Source: Dysidea avara
Lineage: Eukaryota > Porifera > Demospongiae > Dictyoceratida > Dysideidae
Assembly: GCF_963678975.1 (NCBI RefSeq)
Contig: NC_089285.1
Span: 9,906,694-9,970,693 of the forward strand
Direction of reading: 5' to 3'
DNA: 64,000 bases
Made by a program: the position numbers and the translations under genes. The notes under the pieces were generated by a model that was not told the DNA's origin, ran no database searches, and saw nothing but the letters and a program-made list of their open reading frames with translations. Below are positions 44,841 through 55,667 of the stretch, one piece after another; position 1 is the first letter of the stretch; the number at the start of each line of letters is the position of its first letter.

Positions 44841-45760
44841 ATGGCGGCACTACTTCTGCTTACCTCTTTAGCGCTATTTATACTATGGAAAATTATTGAT
44901 ATGCAAAGAAGGAATGTTTAAAACAGACACAGAAGACAATGCTTGCTGCTCAAGAGGCTCAATGATCGAAAGAAACATTTTACAGAAAGAAGAAGACATA
45001 GAAGGCCAGTGAATGATCATTCTACTGTTTTGAATGCTTTTTTTGTATGTTTTTACTCCTACACGTATAGACTGGTCTAGAATAATTTAGATATTTGCAA
45101 ATTACAACTGTTTAACATGTACGTAGCTATGTGTAATACATAACTGTATATTTTTAAACTGTAGGATGTACTTGTTTGTTGCACACTGTAACAAGAGAGT
45201 TATTCGTAGTGTGTGGGTTAAACCAAGGAGAACTGGATACTGGGATGCAGCCAAGAGTGGAATATTTGGAGATGAGCGGTGGATTGATAACTTGCATATG
45301 AGCAAGGCAATGTTTATTAAACTCTGCACTGAGTTACAACCATACTTGAAGAAAGATCCGTGTAGAAGTCGTGTACCAGTTACTGTCGATCGGCAAGTAG
45401 CAGTAACTATTTGGAGACTGGCAACAAATGTTGAATATCGGACCATCAGTGTTTTTTTGGAATTGGCATTTCCACTGTATGTGAAACTGTACATCGAACA
45501 TGTCACACTATCTCTGAAAATTTATTGTCAAGATATATCAAGTTGCCACAAGAAGAGCAATTGAAGGAAATTATAAGAGAATTTGAAACCCTCTGGGGAT
45601 TTCTTCAAACAGTTGGAGCAATCGATGGGTCACACATACCTATTTCCACTTTCTTAGACAGAATGACACACTGGCATTCACATTGTTCAAAGTCTGAGAA
45701 AAATTGGAATATCAACAATAAAAAGGGTTCCCTATGAAGAAGAGTGAGTGGTGTTGTGGT
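44841..45760 (+). pseudogene. Harbinger/PIF (HARBI1-like) transposase relic
   Basis: Possible first exon from ATG 44841 (MAALLLLTSLALFILWKIID, hydrophobic). A second exon starts 45165 after AAACTGTAG and encodes SVWVKPRRTGYWDAAKSGIF, FIKLCTELQPYL and VPVTVDRQVAVTIWRLA. A poly-T frame change near 45455 then leads to FGIGISTVCETVHRTCHTIS, LLSRYIKLPQ and ETLWGFLQTVGAIDGSHIPI. The last contains the first catalytic Asp (AIDGSH). The second Asp/Glu region and the C terminus are missing, so it is truncated as well as frameshifted. Harbinger identity is firm by motif. Confidence 0.8.
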
Positions 45761-46039
45761 ATGTCAGCTACACAACTTGTACTTAAAATTTTCCTTAGTT
45801 AATACACTGCAAGTGAAGAATTTCAGGAAAAGTTCCAATTTCGCTGAGGTTTTCTGTTAGATACTGCACTGAATGTCACACTTAATAATCAAGTAGCAGA
45901 CAGTTTAAAAAACAAAGTACCAGACATAAGCATACGGTAAAGAGATCCAGATAATTCTGTCATGACCACAAAGAAGCTACTATATTTGATCAGGATGAAA
46001 TCCCCAAGCTAGACAGTTGGAATCATCATTTCTAATAAT

Positions 46040-46500
46040 CTAAATTACATTTACATCTCAGCCAAAGAATAGAATCTTAGGTCTCATCTGTTGTATTTTT
46101 AGATCATCCCATGCATGCATTAGAAATCAAAAACAAGCTCTATTCATCACTAGTTTGACCTTACTGTTCTCCTATTTGGAGGTTTTATCTAATTACTGAT
46201 ATCAACAACCTTGAGAGACTTCAGTGACGTGCATCAGCAACTAATCAAACTCTAACCTTTACCACTTATGTATCAATATGAGATCTCTGATGTACTATTC
46301 TTCATCACATCCTTGCAAAATCCGACTGTCACTTTGAAGATCAACAGTTTTATTATCTTTTTCTTTGGTATTGCTAAAGTTTGGAAATTGAAACACACAC
46401 TATCTTCAAACAATGCCACAGGAACGCCCTTGATCTCAATCAATAAAATTAATGGACACCATCGAAAGACAGAAATGCCCAAAGATTCTACTGATCCTCC
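46040..46500 (+). pseudogene. LINE reverse transcriptase C-terminal relic
   Basis: The plus-strand reading KLYSSLV, stop, PYCSPIWRFYLITDINNLER, LQ, stop, RASATN is followed in another frame by PLMYQYEISDVLFFITSLQN. This is the post-palm region (SLVRPxLxYCSPIW ... LExVQRRATK ... LPLxYRxExxDLxF) of a CR1/RTE-like LINE. Numerous stops. A different subfamily from the copy at 3.1-3.7 kb. Confidence 0.6.
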
Positions 46501-46636
46501 TCACTGTTAGCCATTCAGATAAACATTACATAACATCAAATTGAAGATCATACAGATGACTGATAGAGATGCAACCTTTGTTTTTCAGCTGAGATTAAAA
46601 AGGTGGAAGTTAAAATGTTAACAGAGAATATTTTAT

Positions 46637-46975
46637 GCAATAATTATAACTATAATTGTAACTGAAGAAGCAACAACCTGTATTCTGCAAGATGCAAACT
46701 AACTGGCAAGAAATACCATGGAACTAACATGGTGACAAAAGTGATGAGGCAAGAATGGAAACGAATACTGCAACATTACATTTAGTGTACAAAAGTAACC
46801 ACAATAGTTTGTAAAAGTTATAATATTATGGTTTTCTGACAATAAGGATCTTCAAAACAACAACAGTAAACAATATCTTCATCAACGTAGCTGGCCAGAC
46901 ATCAACTCTCAAGGTCACACAATTCAGGGACCTTTACAAGGGTTGATACCAGGACTATGTTAGTGACACATGTGA
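46637..46975 (+). repeat. Dispersed repeat R2, copy 1
   Basis: About 340 bp, from GCAATAATTATAACTATAAT through GAAGAAGCAACAACCTG and CCAGACATCAACTCTCAAGG to GATACCAGGACTATGTTAGT. Copy 2 lies in the same orientation at 57293-57610. Confidence 0.8.
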
Positions 46976-47763
46976 CAGTGTTAGTCTATTGACTGTGGTG
47001 GGCTGGTTGTCACCCTCAAAATCACTCTGTGTGTGAATGACTGTGATGGTGAACACTAGGACCACAATCATCAGTACAGTAAAATAGATATTAGAAAATG
47101 AAGGTATCCTTAGCCAAACTGTACATACAGATACAAGGGATATTATATATATATATATATATTTACTATACCATGTTTACAAAGAAACTAATAAAATTTC
47201 TATTTACCTAATAACCTTACTATACGGTGATAAGTATTGATGAAATTTTGTGGAGTTGTTGGAAAATGAATCACAATAAAACCACAACAATGGAATTAAA
47301 ATATTGGGTCCAAAGTGTGCACAGATTACAGTAGCTAGCAGCTTCCATCAAGATGTACATAAGATGTCTACACAATGATATAAAAGAAGATACATTTTGC
47401 TAAAAAATATAATTCAAAAGCATGCTTTATGGCTTACCACTATATGCATGTACAAAACACACAATTGTTACACTTTCTTAACAACAGTCAACTGAGCAGT
47501 GTTCCTAAAAGTACTTTAATTTAAAAAAAAGATATTTGTGGAAATCGAACCTGAGCTAGTTTACATTACAACGGCTTTTGACTACAAATAGCCTGTTTTT
47601 GGCATTTGTGACAAAATGAGCAGAGTGTTATAAGCCAAAGCTATCATTCAATTTTCAGTGGCACCAAACTTTTGGTATTTAAACTCTTAATTGTAGATAT
47701 TACAACAGGCTTCGCTGATACAGAGGCATCCAAAACACAAAAGTTCATTTAACGCTTGATGAA

Positions 47764-49270
47764 GTGAGTGGAACTAACCCGTCTTGGATTTGCAGGCATC
47801 GTAACAGAGTGGAAAATTATAAGGCTTATGCAGATACCCAAGTAAAATCTACTTTGATAAGTAACATACATGGTTTGGGATTGACCGCTATACAACAGTT
47901 GAAAGTTTTATATGAGCGAAGGCATTTTAAATGCAGGAGGTTTGTGTATTATGCAAACAGGGGAGATAGCGTTATCAGTGCAGAGGAACATGATACTTGG
48001 TTGTGTAAACATAACCTGAGAGTACTAGAAGAAGCCCCATTAATTGACAATGCCAAGGACAGTGCCAATCACCATGCTGAGGAAATCCTATTACCGGAAG
48101 TTAGCTGAAATGCTGAATATGTGAAATTACTAAGATGGAACATTCCTTATATAGGTAAACTCTTTATTAAAGTCCTTACGAGATTTTTGAATAGTTCTGT
48201 TGAAGAGGAATTAGTTAAAGTAATGAAACAATAACAGAAGGCAGTACTTTTACTTACATTGTGCTTCACCCTGCAGAAACAACTGGTACTACTAATCCTA
48301 AAATTATTCATGCTCTTCTTAAAATGATGGATAATGATGGCGAACCTACAATGCCCAACCTTGAAATTGCTCTATGTCCTCCTGCCAATACATCATGGAT
48401 TGGTGGCTTGGAAAATTATTTGACGCTACTGGAGAATACTTTTATTCACGCAAACATGGAGCAGGCATAGCTGTTCTGAAAGGTGCTCTTACTGGCCGGG
48501 CAGAACTATAACATTTGCCACTACCCTTAACTGCTCCAGTTGGGTTTCAACACAATAATGTCCCAATTTCAGCAATTTTATGGGGTTGCATGGATACAAA
48601 GCTGAATTGTCCAGTCTACCGCATATTCTTTGCATCTAGGAGAATAGTGAAGTGAAGGGTTTCAGTTTTGCAAAGTTGTCAGTACAGGGTGGCTGTTTTG
48701 CTGAAGAGTATGGTGAAATTAAAATCAGCCATTTTTGCTTCTACTACATAACAAAACCACAACCAGATAAGATTCAAGACCTCAACCAATAATAACTCAC
48801 ATATTCTTTGCATCTAGGAGAATAGTGAAGTGAAGGGTCTCAATTTTGCAAAGTTGTCAGTACAGGGTGGCTGTTTTGCTGAAGAGTATGGTGAAATTAA
48901 AATCAGCCATTTTTGCTTCTACTACATAACAAAACTACAGATTCAAGACCTCAACCAATAATAACTCAGTTATACCATTGAAGTATACCGCAAGCCAAAA
49001 GACAATCACTGGGAAGTACATCTTGTCATACTAGATCGCTGCCAACATGCATTCAGGAAGATGTGGCCCTTTTTACCCATTCCACAGCGCTTGTTTAACT
49101 TGGGATTGCTCCATCATCTGAGCTCCAACGTGTCTTTGGCCCCTCAAGTGTTGTGTCATCCCATCAACAACATCATCTGAAGAGAATCGTTTATTACCGT
49201 GACCAATTTTTCATAACCTTCAGAAGACAGTCTTACTGGGAACAATTTCAATTATGAAACAAGTTAATTT
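47764..49270 (+). pseudogene. Unrecognised decayed coding region
   Basis: Open stretches at 47764-48105 (114 residues, for example STLISNIHGLGLTAIQQLKV), 48261-48467 (KIIHALLKMMDNDGEPTMPN ... WIGGLENYLTLLENTF) and, in mixed frames, near 48990-49110. The last reads EVYRKPKDNHWEVHLVILDR, then HAFRKMWPFLPIPQRLFNLG. All are on the plus strand and interrupted by stops. I do not recognise the family. The order suggests one degraded gene, probably mobile-element derived given its setting, but this is inference. A 178-bp duplication interrupts it. Confidence 0.3.
48622..48968. repeat. 178-bp direct tandem duplication
   Basis: CATATTCTTTGCATCTAGGA starts at 48622 and again at 48800. The units match almost throughout, the second lacking a short AACCAGATA-type segment near its end. 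Confidence 0.85.
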
Positions 49271-49360
49271 TTCTGGTGTAACTTAGGTTATATACTTGTT
49301 ACACATGTGTTGTCTGTACATTAATCCTGTACATGTGAATTTCTTCGATTAAACAAGTAG

Positions 49361-49533
49361 TAGATCTTGATCTTATTGAATTTTTTGGAGAAGATAACCA
49401 AGTACTAGCAGCTGGCAGCAGAGATGCCAAGAACTTACTGTTGGCCAGTTGTGGTCGTTCTGATGGTTTTTGGGGCCTCTGGAGTAGTATCAAAACATCA
49501 GATGAGACATCTGGAGAGGATTCCAGCATTCAG
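49361..49533 (+). other. Short open stretch, unassigned
   Basis: The plus frame VDLDLIEFFGEDNQVLAAGS ... WGLWSSIKTSDETSGEDSS ends in TGA. The minus strand over the same bases is also open (49529-49299). Neither has a recognised domain, so strand and coding status are undecided. Confidence 0.2.
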
Positions 49534-50080
49534 TGAAGTTGGCTGCCTAGGTCTTCGACTGGAGAACTACTCCTTGGATCATCCACACTTGATTGCATAG
49601 TTGAGCTGGTGTTTAGTAGCCCTTCAACAATCTATATTAATAATGTTTTAATACATAATAGCTATTATTAGCTATGTTGTGTTTTTTTCAACATACTGCT
49701 TTTTGCTTTCTTTGTTCTGAAGCTGGTCTACAAGATTGTGTTGACACTTGGCAGCTGCTGCTGCTACCACTGTGAATAGGCTTGGGAAAAATTTATTTTT
49801 ATTATTAACACTTTACAGTGACCAGCACTGAAGGTCTACAACAAATAGTTGGAATGGCGTCTGGCTTGAGGCACGGCTTCTTGGCTGTAATACCCATTTC
49901 TTTGTGATAAAGTCGCCTCTCTGTGTTAAAGCATTCAGGTTCGAAATGCTTCAAGCAAATTAAGGGAGAAGTTGTTGGTCCTTTCCAATCTTTACGCTGC
50001 TGATGCACAGCCCTTACCCACTTCGAGCTAACAGCTGCATTGCTAGGAAATCCGTGTAAGTTGTAACCCATACCTCTTTC

Positions 50081-50085
50081 AGTGT
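50081..50085. repeat. Target-site duplication, left (AGTGT)
   Basis: Identical to 55638-55642 and belongs once to the THAP reading frame, which confirms the element boundaries. Confidence 0.85.
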
Positions 50086-50245
50086 AGTCCAGTCGGTGGT
50101 CTCATAGACTCAATACATTAACCTAGTAATCTCAAGTACTATGAAGTTTTTTTACAGATTTGTGTTCCCAGGTGGTTCTAGAACAAATTCAGCTTGGTTG
50201 CCCAAGTGGCAACTTTGGGCAACTCTGGAAAATTGTGAAAATTTA
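50086..50245. repeat. Left terminal inverted repeat
   Basis: About 160 bp; pairs with 55493-55637 with roughly one mismatch or small gap per ten bases and the largest gap at 50097-50115. Confidence 0.85.
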
Positions 50246-50560
50246 AAATGGCCGATATGACTATGACCGGCTCCAACAGAAAAACTTTTTTTGTGTAATA
50301 TGTCTAATATAGGGTTATTGGGGGTGCAGAATTCATTTCTGGTGTTAACTTTTGAATCTGAGGTGTAGAACATAGTGAAAATTTAAAATGGCCACCGCAG
50401 AAACAATTCACTACAAAAATTAATGCACGATGCTTTTAGCATACGGTTAGCTATGGTTTTTGTAGATATTTTCTCATGTCATTTTTTCCACCATAGCATT
50501 ATATACAAAAATTTAGAATGATTGGTTGAGATTACTATACTATAAAACAAAGCTAAGTAG

Positions 50561-53500
50561 CTAGAGCATGTCTAATTCAAAATCCTCTTCAGCAATTATG
50601 CAGTTTTCATCATGAACATCACCAGACTCTCCTTCCTCTTCATCTTCGATCGCAGTGTCACTTTCAAAATAGTCATCATCTGCCTCATTTTCATCTTCTT
50701 CACTGCTTGTTCCAGGTCTCACAGAGTGTGGATTACAGCAGTCTTCTCCACCAGAGCAATTGCAATAGGAAGTGCATGGTACATGCTTTTTGTGACAGCT
50801 GCAAGCTTCAGAACTGCATCGCTTGCCTTGTGCCTTGCAGCTACACTTTATTAAGTCAATTAGTTCAGGTGGAGCTGGAGCACCTGGAGCAATTGCAGGA
50901 ATCGGAATATCATTTTGGATAATCCATCCAAAGTGGGTAATGTCTGATGACTGGTCAGGTGGTGCCTGCTGGTCTGCTGCTTTCCATAGCATTACCTGTA
51001 GATGTGCCCGCAAAACATGCAGCAAGAGGTTGGCAGATGTTGGAGGTAAAGCCATGATTTTTGTGGCTTTCTTCTTCTTAGTAAATAGTTTGAAACGAGC
51101 ATTTTCCATTGAGGTCCCGCTAGGCTGACGATAAAGAGCACAGAAAAATTGTTGAGCCGCTTCCATCAAATCAGTGTGGGTGGCGTCTACCTCACCAAGT
51201 TCATGGGCTAAACCTGGGAAGTTTCCAGTAAGCAGGGTGTTAAGTGCACTGATTTTACCCTTGCCATATGGGTACGATACTGTGTCACATCCACTTAGGG
51301 CATGCATACCAAGGAGCTGAAAGCATTTTTCGCCCAAGTCAGCACAAGTAGCATTAATGTCCAGCACTGTCCCATCCCATCTTTCCATCTGTACCTTACA
51401 TTGCAGTCCAGCTCGATGCACCCAATAGACCAATAAAACAAAGACATCAGTGTCATCACTAAGAACACGAATCACACTCTTGCCATGGCTAGCAGCCTGT
51501 ATGACATACGAAACCATTGTGACATCAGCTTCATCATGACTAAAGGCACCATCATCCCTAGTTTCCATTGTCACATTGTTATCCATGCTGAAGGTGCACA
51601 ACACACTTGCCAACCGTCGCTTGTTGTTCTTGCTTTTGAGAATTGCATCTCTTTTGGGAAGGGGACTAGTGATGGAGAGCTCGTAGTCAACTACCACCTC
51701 CCCAGCACGCCGCATTCTCTCATGATCTTTGGCAGAAGTGTCATTGTATTTGTCAAATACAATGATTTTCTCAGTAGCATCTGGATAACGACTAATCTTA
51801 CTTTGAATGCAAGCAATCAAATTAGACAGATTACCACCATGTGGCCACACAGTGTGATAAAATAGCTGCGAAACATCCACTACAACAGTTTCAGGAGTTA
51901 CTGGTAAGACATCAAGCACTCCAAGACGTTTAACTAGAGCAGACTTGTTGGCTTTGCGGAGACAACTGTGTTCATCTAGAAGTGATGAAGGAACTGAACA
52001 TAGCTCATATGTAAAAAGGTGCTCAAGCTTTATCTGTCGCTGCTGGCCAATCATCAATAGCCGAAGAAACATGCTTTCCAAGTCAATAACTGGCCTCACC
52101 TTGCTGCCTTTTGCTTGTTTCTTAATAATCGACATTGTCTTTATAGGACTAGAAATAGGATTGTGGAAGCCTTCTGGGAGAGTGGCGATGTATGCCTGCT
52201 CCATTTTCTCTCCGATGAAAAAAGAGTCCATCACATTCACATCAGTAGGTGCTACTTGGCCTGTTATAGGATTGTACAAATGAATTTTGCTGTCTTCTAG
52301 AGGATGAGGGTACTTCTCTACTTCTGCTGCAATCATACTTCGATCTTCTGCATCCAAAAGACGTCGATGTTTCTGCTCCTCCTTGTGCTGCTTCTGCTTA
52401 AATTCTTGTGTATGAGAGGAGTACATAGTGTCCACAGCCTGTGATACATGAACAGTAATGGGGAAGGCATCGATCCACTCTGAAATTAACTCTGGAGACA
52501 GAGTCATGCCTCTGAGAGAACCTTTTCCCATCTTGATGGCCGTCTGTTCTCCAAATTGATCAGCAGAGACAGCATTCCAGTAACCTGCATGATGTCGACA
52601 AACAAGATCCACCTTGCCCTCAGTATCTAAAGCACGCATTTCGAGAAGGTACTGAGTGAGATAGCGAGCATATTGGACATGGCCAGCAAGAAAGAAATAT
52701 TTCATCATGCGTTCCAGTGTCACTTGTTTCAAGTGCACATTGCCCTCTCTCTCTGCTCTCTCAAATTGGTGGACAAGAAGTGTCGGAAGAAGAAAGTTGT
52801 AGACCCAGTGACGTCCTGTTGGATGGAGGCAAGCAGTCTCCAAATACTTCTCAATCTGTTCTAGTGTCTTTGGTCCAGTTGACAGGAATCGTTTCAGTAG
52901 TGCGGCTGACACTCCACGGAAAGCTCGCATGGCTTTCACCCAAGACTTTCCATTGAAGATACCTGCCAAAAAAGTCACCAGTAATAGTACTAATATCAAT
53001 TTACATCAACACCTTTTAAACTTACCAGTTAGCCCTCCATATGCTGCAGCAACGTACACTTCAACACCTGAACTCTTCATGAGCTTTCCAATACAGCCAA
53101 TGAAGGACTGCATGATATGCATACCACCAGGATGGACTATCACATTGTGGAACAAGCTTGGTTGATTCCAGCATACCTGTTTTGTAACTGCAAAAAGCTG
53201 CATGTCCATGGTAAGGTGAATGTGTTTCATCCCCATATCAGTAAGAGATTTTTGCATGTAAGTCAGAGTTGTGAGGATGGTATCTGGGTGAGACGGTGGG
53301 GCATCAATGAGAGGGCCAAACATGTAGGTGGTAGCTGGTTTGAGGTCACCCTGGGTCCTAGAAAGCTGATTATTAAAGCCATTCCACTCTATTGCTTCAC
53401 TTCCATTGCTCAGACTGTTCAGCCAAAGAACATCAGCTTCTTGAGCTGCCACCAAGCTCGTATGCCGAGCACGTACATCAGCATATGGAATTCCAATTTG

Positions 53501-55045
53501 CATCTTGTGTGTGAGCATTGCTGGAGGCTTCACCTGCTTTGGACCAGCATAATGGATTAGTGGTATAGCCCTGTTTTTGCCTACAGATTTGGCCTGCTGC
53601 ATTGTGAGTCGAGGAAACTCAAGAGCACTGATGCCTGGTTTTATGCTGCCATTGTGAGGATGCATTTGAAACTCTGTAGCCATGGCATGAGTTTCACGAC
53701 GACCATTTGGGGTTGACACTAGCAAATCGAAGTTATCGTACCATCCAAATATACTACCAACTGTTTCAGTGAGACCCATCATTTGATGTAATGTAGTAGC
53801 ATTCTCCTCTACGTACTTAGCTGCTGACTTGCGAAACCGTAAAACCTCATCATATGGAACTATGTAGCCATGATCATGCAATATGTCAATTAAATCTCTG
53901 CTGCCAAACTTATGATGAAGCTGAATTGCTAAGCCTAAAGCTGTTTGGTTGCGTGCACTAGTAATACAATGCTGTATGGATTGTGATAAACTCAAGGACT
54001 TCTTAGTGACATCACCGTTTGAGACCAGTTTTGAAATAATCCGTAGCAAGGTGACACTGGTGTGCTGCTTTGCTTTGTCATGGGTAAAATCACCGACATC
54101 ATAGCTTTTGCTGCTACTTACAATGCTATGCGACTCAGATTTAATTTTTCTCACTAAATCATCTTCCTTCTCCTCATCAACAGAATTAACATAAGTAAGT
54201 TTAAACATCTTACTTACATATTCCCGGAATCCAACAATCGATGCACAACCCTCAATGTTAAGTACAACCACATCACTGCCTAAAGAAGTTACTAACTTAG
54301 TAAACAACTGTTTTCTTTCTAGCTGACCACCATAACTAAGATATTTGTCATACAGCTCAACTGATGACCAAGTACAGTGTTTTTGATTGGCGTACATCTC
54401 ATTAGCAAGCAACTTCATGGCTTCATCATCATACAAAATAACATCAATAGAATTATTCAAAGGTTTTCTGAACTCATTGTAGCATCGAAGGTGATACTGA
54501 GCTTCAACAGCAGCTAAATCATATGCACCATGACAGCGTATAGCAACTTCCCGACCCCACTCATCATTTCGGTCACCACAATACTGAAGTACGGCATCTT
54601 TGAAAGGTGCAGCATCCTTGATACCCCTTCTTTCACACTGAACTACTTTCTCCCACCTATCAGGATGCTTAGGGTTTATAGGTTCACACACTTTAGCACA
54701 AAATAAACAGTGATTTTTGAACTGAAAATCACCTACTTGTGATCTTCTAACCCTAGCTGTTGGAGCCTCTGTGATGTCAGCTTCCGAAGCCTTCCTCTTC
54801 CTTGACACAAGTTTCTTTATATGATCCTTTGATGTATACGAACAATAACAGTTCTTATGGAGTTCAACTGATGCTTGTTCTCCATGAGAATTTAGAATGC
54901 TCTGCAATTTGTTATGAAGCTCCTGGTCACCACGCTCCACTGCACACTCTATCAGCTTCTTCACTGCTTTTTGTTTGAAAGTGCTAAATTGCCCAGACTT
55001 ACTACAGATTGGAAGAAAGCACTTTTGATCACCCAATGTAGCCAT
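50561..55045 (-). CDS. FEN1/XPG-like nuclease with CXC cluster, transposon-encoded
   Basis: Two exons, 55045-53026 and 52962-50561, joined by a 63-nt GTAAGT...TTGGCAG intron, in frame through GGLTG/IFNGKSW; 1473 residues. The start is ATG GCT at 55045 (an upstream TTG is in frame but not needed). Residues 1-200 hold Cys/His blocks (CFLPIC, HKNCYC, HCLFC..C, YHLRCYNEF), probably zinc-binding. The nuclease core follows: VVVDVSQLF (Asp1036), VFDKYND (Asp1077), SHDEADVTM (Glu1151/Asp1153), SDDTDVF (Asp1177/Asp1179) and SGCDTVSYPYGKGK (Asp1233). These match in order and spacing the FEN1 metal ligands and its GxGxK helix-hairpin turn. Residues 1380-1416 form a CXC-like cluster (CSCKAQGKRC, CSCHKKHVPCTSYCNCS), likely DNA- or zinc-binding, and residues 1426-1473 are very acidic. 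Nuclease activity and its role in transposition are inferred. The paralogue at 34179 shares the plan. Confidence 0.85.
52963..53025 (-). other. Intron of the nuclease gene
   Basis: 63 nt, donor GTAAGTTT and acceptor TTTTTTGGCAG on the minus strand. Splitting a Gly codon after its first base, it restores one continuous frame from two long open frames that otherwise end or begin in intron sequence. Confidence 0.85.
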
Positions 55046-55325
55046 CGGAAGCAAAAGAAATGTGAAAATTGTTGCAGAAATATGTATTGCAGGATGTCAA
55101 ACACCTAAAAAACAATTTTTTTAAAGTTGAAAGTAAAGTTTACAAAAATGAAACAGAAAAACGTACTGCATTAATTAGAAAACCAGCCAAATGCATCAAA
55201 TCTACACTTACTCTACTCCTGATCCAATATCAAACCTTGTAGATTATCATACAACCAAAACTTAAGTCTGAAAACGAGTGGTAGCTACTCTTCTGCTCCC
55301 TTTTAAAAATTAATATAGAACGTCC

Positions 55326-55339
55326 GTTACCATGGCAAC
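55326..55339. promoter_or_regulatory. Canonical RFX X-box in the transposon 5' region
   Basis: GTTACCATGGCAAC (minus strand GTTGCCATGGTAAC) matches the textbook X-box closely. It lies about 280 bp upstream of the nuclease ATG, inside the element. A TTTTTTAG acceptor-like site near 55107 hints at a 5' UTR intron between it and the ATG. Confidence 0.5.
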
Positions 55340-55492
55340 CAATTACGTAATTTGTTTTTTGACCTCAAATTAGTATCATCTTGTGCAGAAAAATGTGCTG
55401 AATTCAATGGTGCCAAAATTACTTTGATTGTATAAAATCCCGAAGAGTTATGAACACTAGCTCATATGTAAATTTATGACTTCCTGCATATA

Positions 55493-55637
55493 AATTTTCG
55501 CCAATTTTCTAGAGTTGCCCAAAGTTGCCACTTGGGCAACCAAGCTGAATCTGTTCTAGAACCACCTTGGAACATAAATCAGAAAAAAAACTTCATAGTT
55601 CTTGAGATTACTAGGTTCACAAAATTTCGACTAGACT
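55493..55637. repeat. Right terminal inverted repeat
   Basis: Reverse complement of 50086-50245; it contains AGTTGCCCAAAGTTGCCACT, itself a short internal near-palindrome. Confidence 0.85.
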
Positions 55638-55642
55638 AGTGT
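55638..55642. repeat. Target-site duplication, right (AGTGT)
   Basis: Second copy of the 5-bp target duplication. Confidence 0.85.
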
Positions 55643-55667
55643 GGCAACCAGCAACTACACAACGTCT

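Larger units (their letters stand above)
50086..55637 (-). mobile_element. 5552-bp DNA transposon encoding a FEN1-like nuclease
   Basis: Left terminus AGTCCAGTCGGTGG and right terminus (reverse complement) AGTCTAGTCGAAAT. After a short unmatched stretch, a long match begins CCTAGTAATCTCAAG and runs through TTCAGCTTGGTTGCCCAAGT to about 50245 on the left and 55493 on the right. Both ends are bordered by AGTGT (50081-50085 and 55638-55642), a 5-bp target duplication. The sole gene runs from 55045 to 50561. The remainder is about 315 bp of 3' non-coding DNA with two GAAAATTTAAAATGGCC words and about 450 bp of 5' DNA with an X-box. The intact frame and clean boundaries suggest recent movement. 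The superfamily is not one I can name with certainty. Confidence 0.9.
49817..55667 (-). pseudogene. THAP zinc-finger exon split by the nuclease transposon
   Basis: The minus-strand 5' half lies at about 55667-55643 (RCVVAGCHT, giving C-x4-C). The rest runs from 50085 to 49817: ERGMGYNLHGFP, KWVRAVHQQRKDW, the C-x2-H block LICLKHFEPECF and the C-terminal CLKPDAIPTI. Together these are all the parts of a THAP domain (C2CH zinc ligands, the invariant Pro of FP and the A-V/I-P-T box). The halves join in frame if the 5552-bp element and one AGTGT copy are removed. A GTAAAG donor ends the exon. No start codon is seen upstream (TGA lies just before AGACGT), so an upstream exon or a lost ATG is required. 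THAP domains occur in host regulators and in transposases; which this was is unclear. Confidence 0.75.

Noticed and set aside
47143..47162. (AT)n tract as a promoter TATA region
   Set aside because: A simple microsatellite with no downstream gene start.
52963..52999. Apparent start of a separate 812-residue protein at 52999
   Set aside because: Its first 12 residues translate intron sequence; perfect donor and acceptor sites join the frame to the upstream exon.
50612..53560. Plus-strand frames of 60-147 residues opposite the nuclease gene
   Set aside because: Shadows of the long minus-strand gene; no domains, and they cross its intron.
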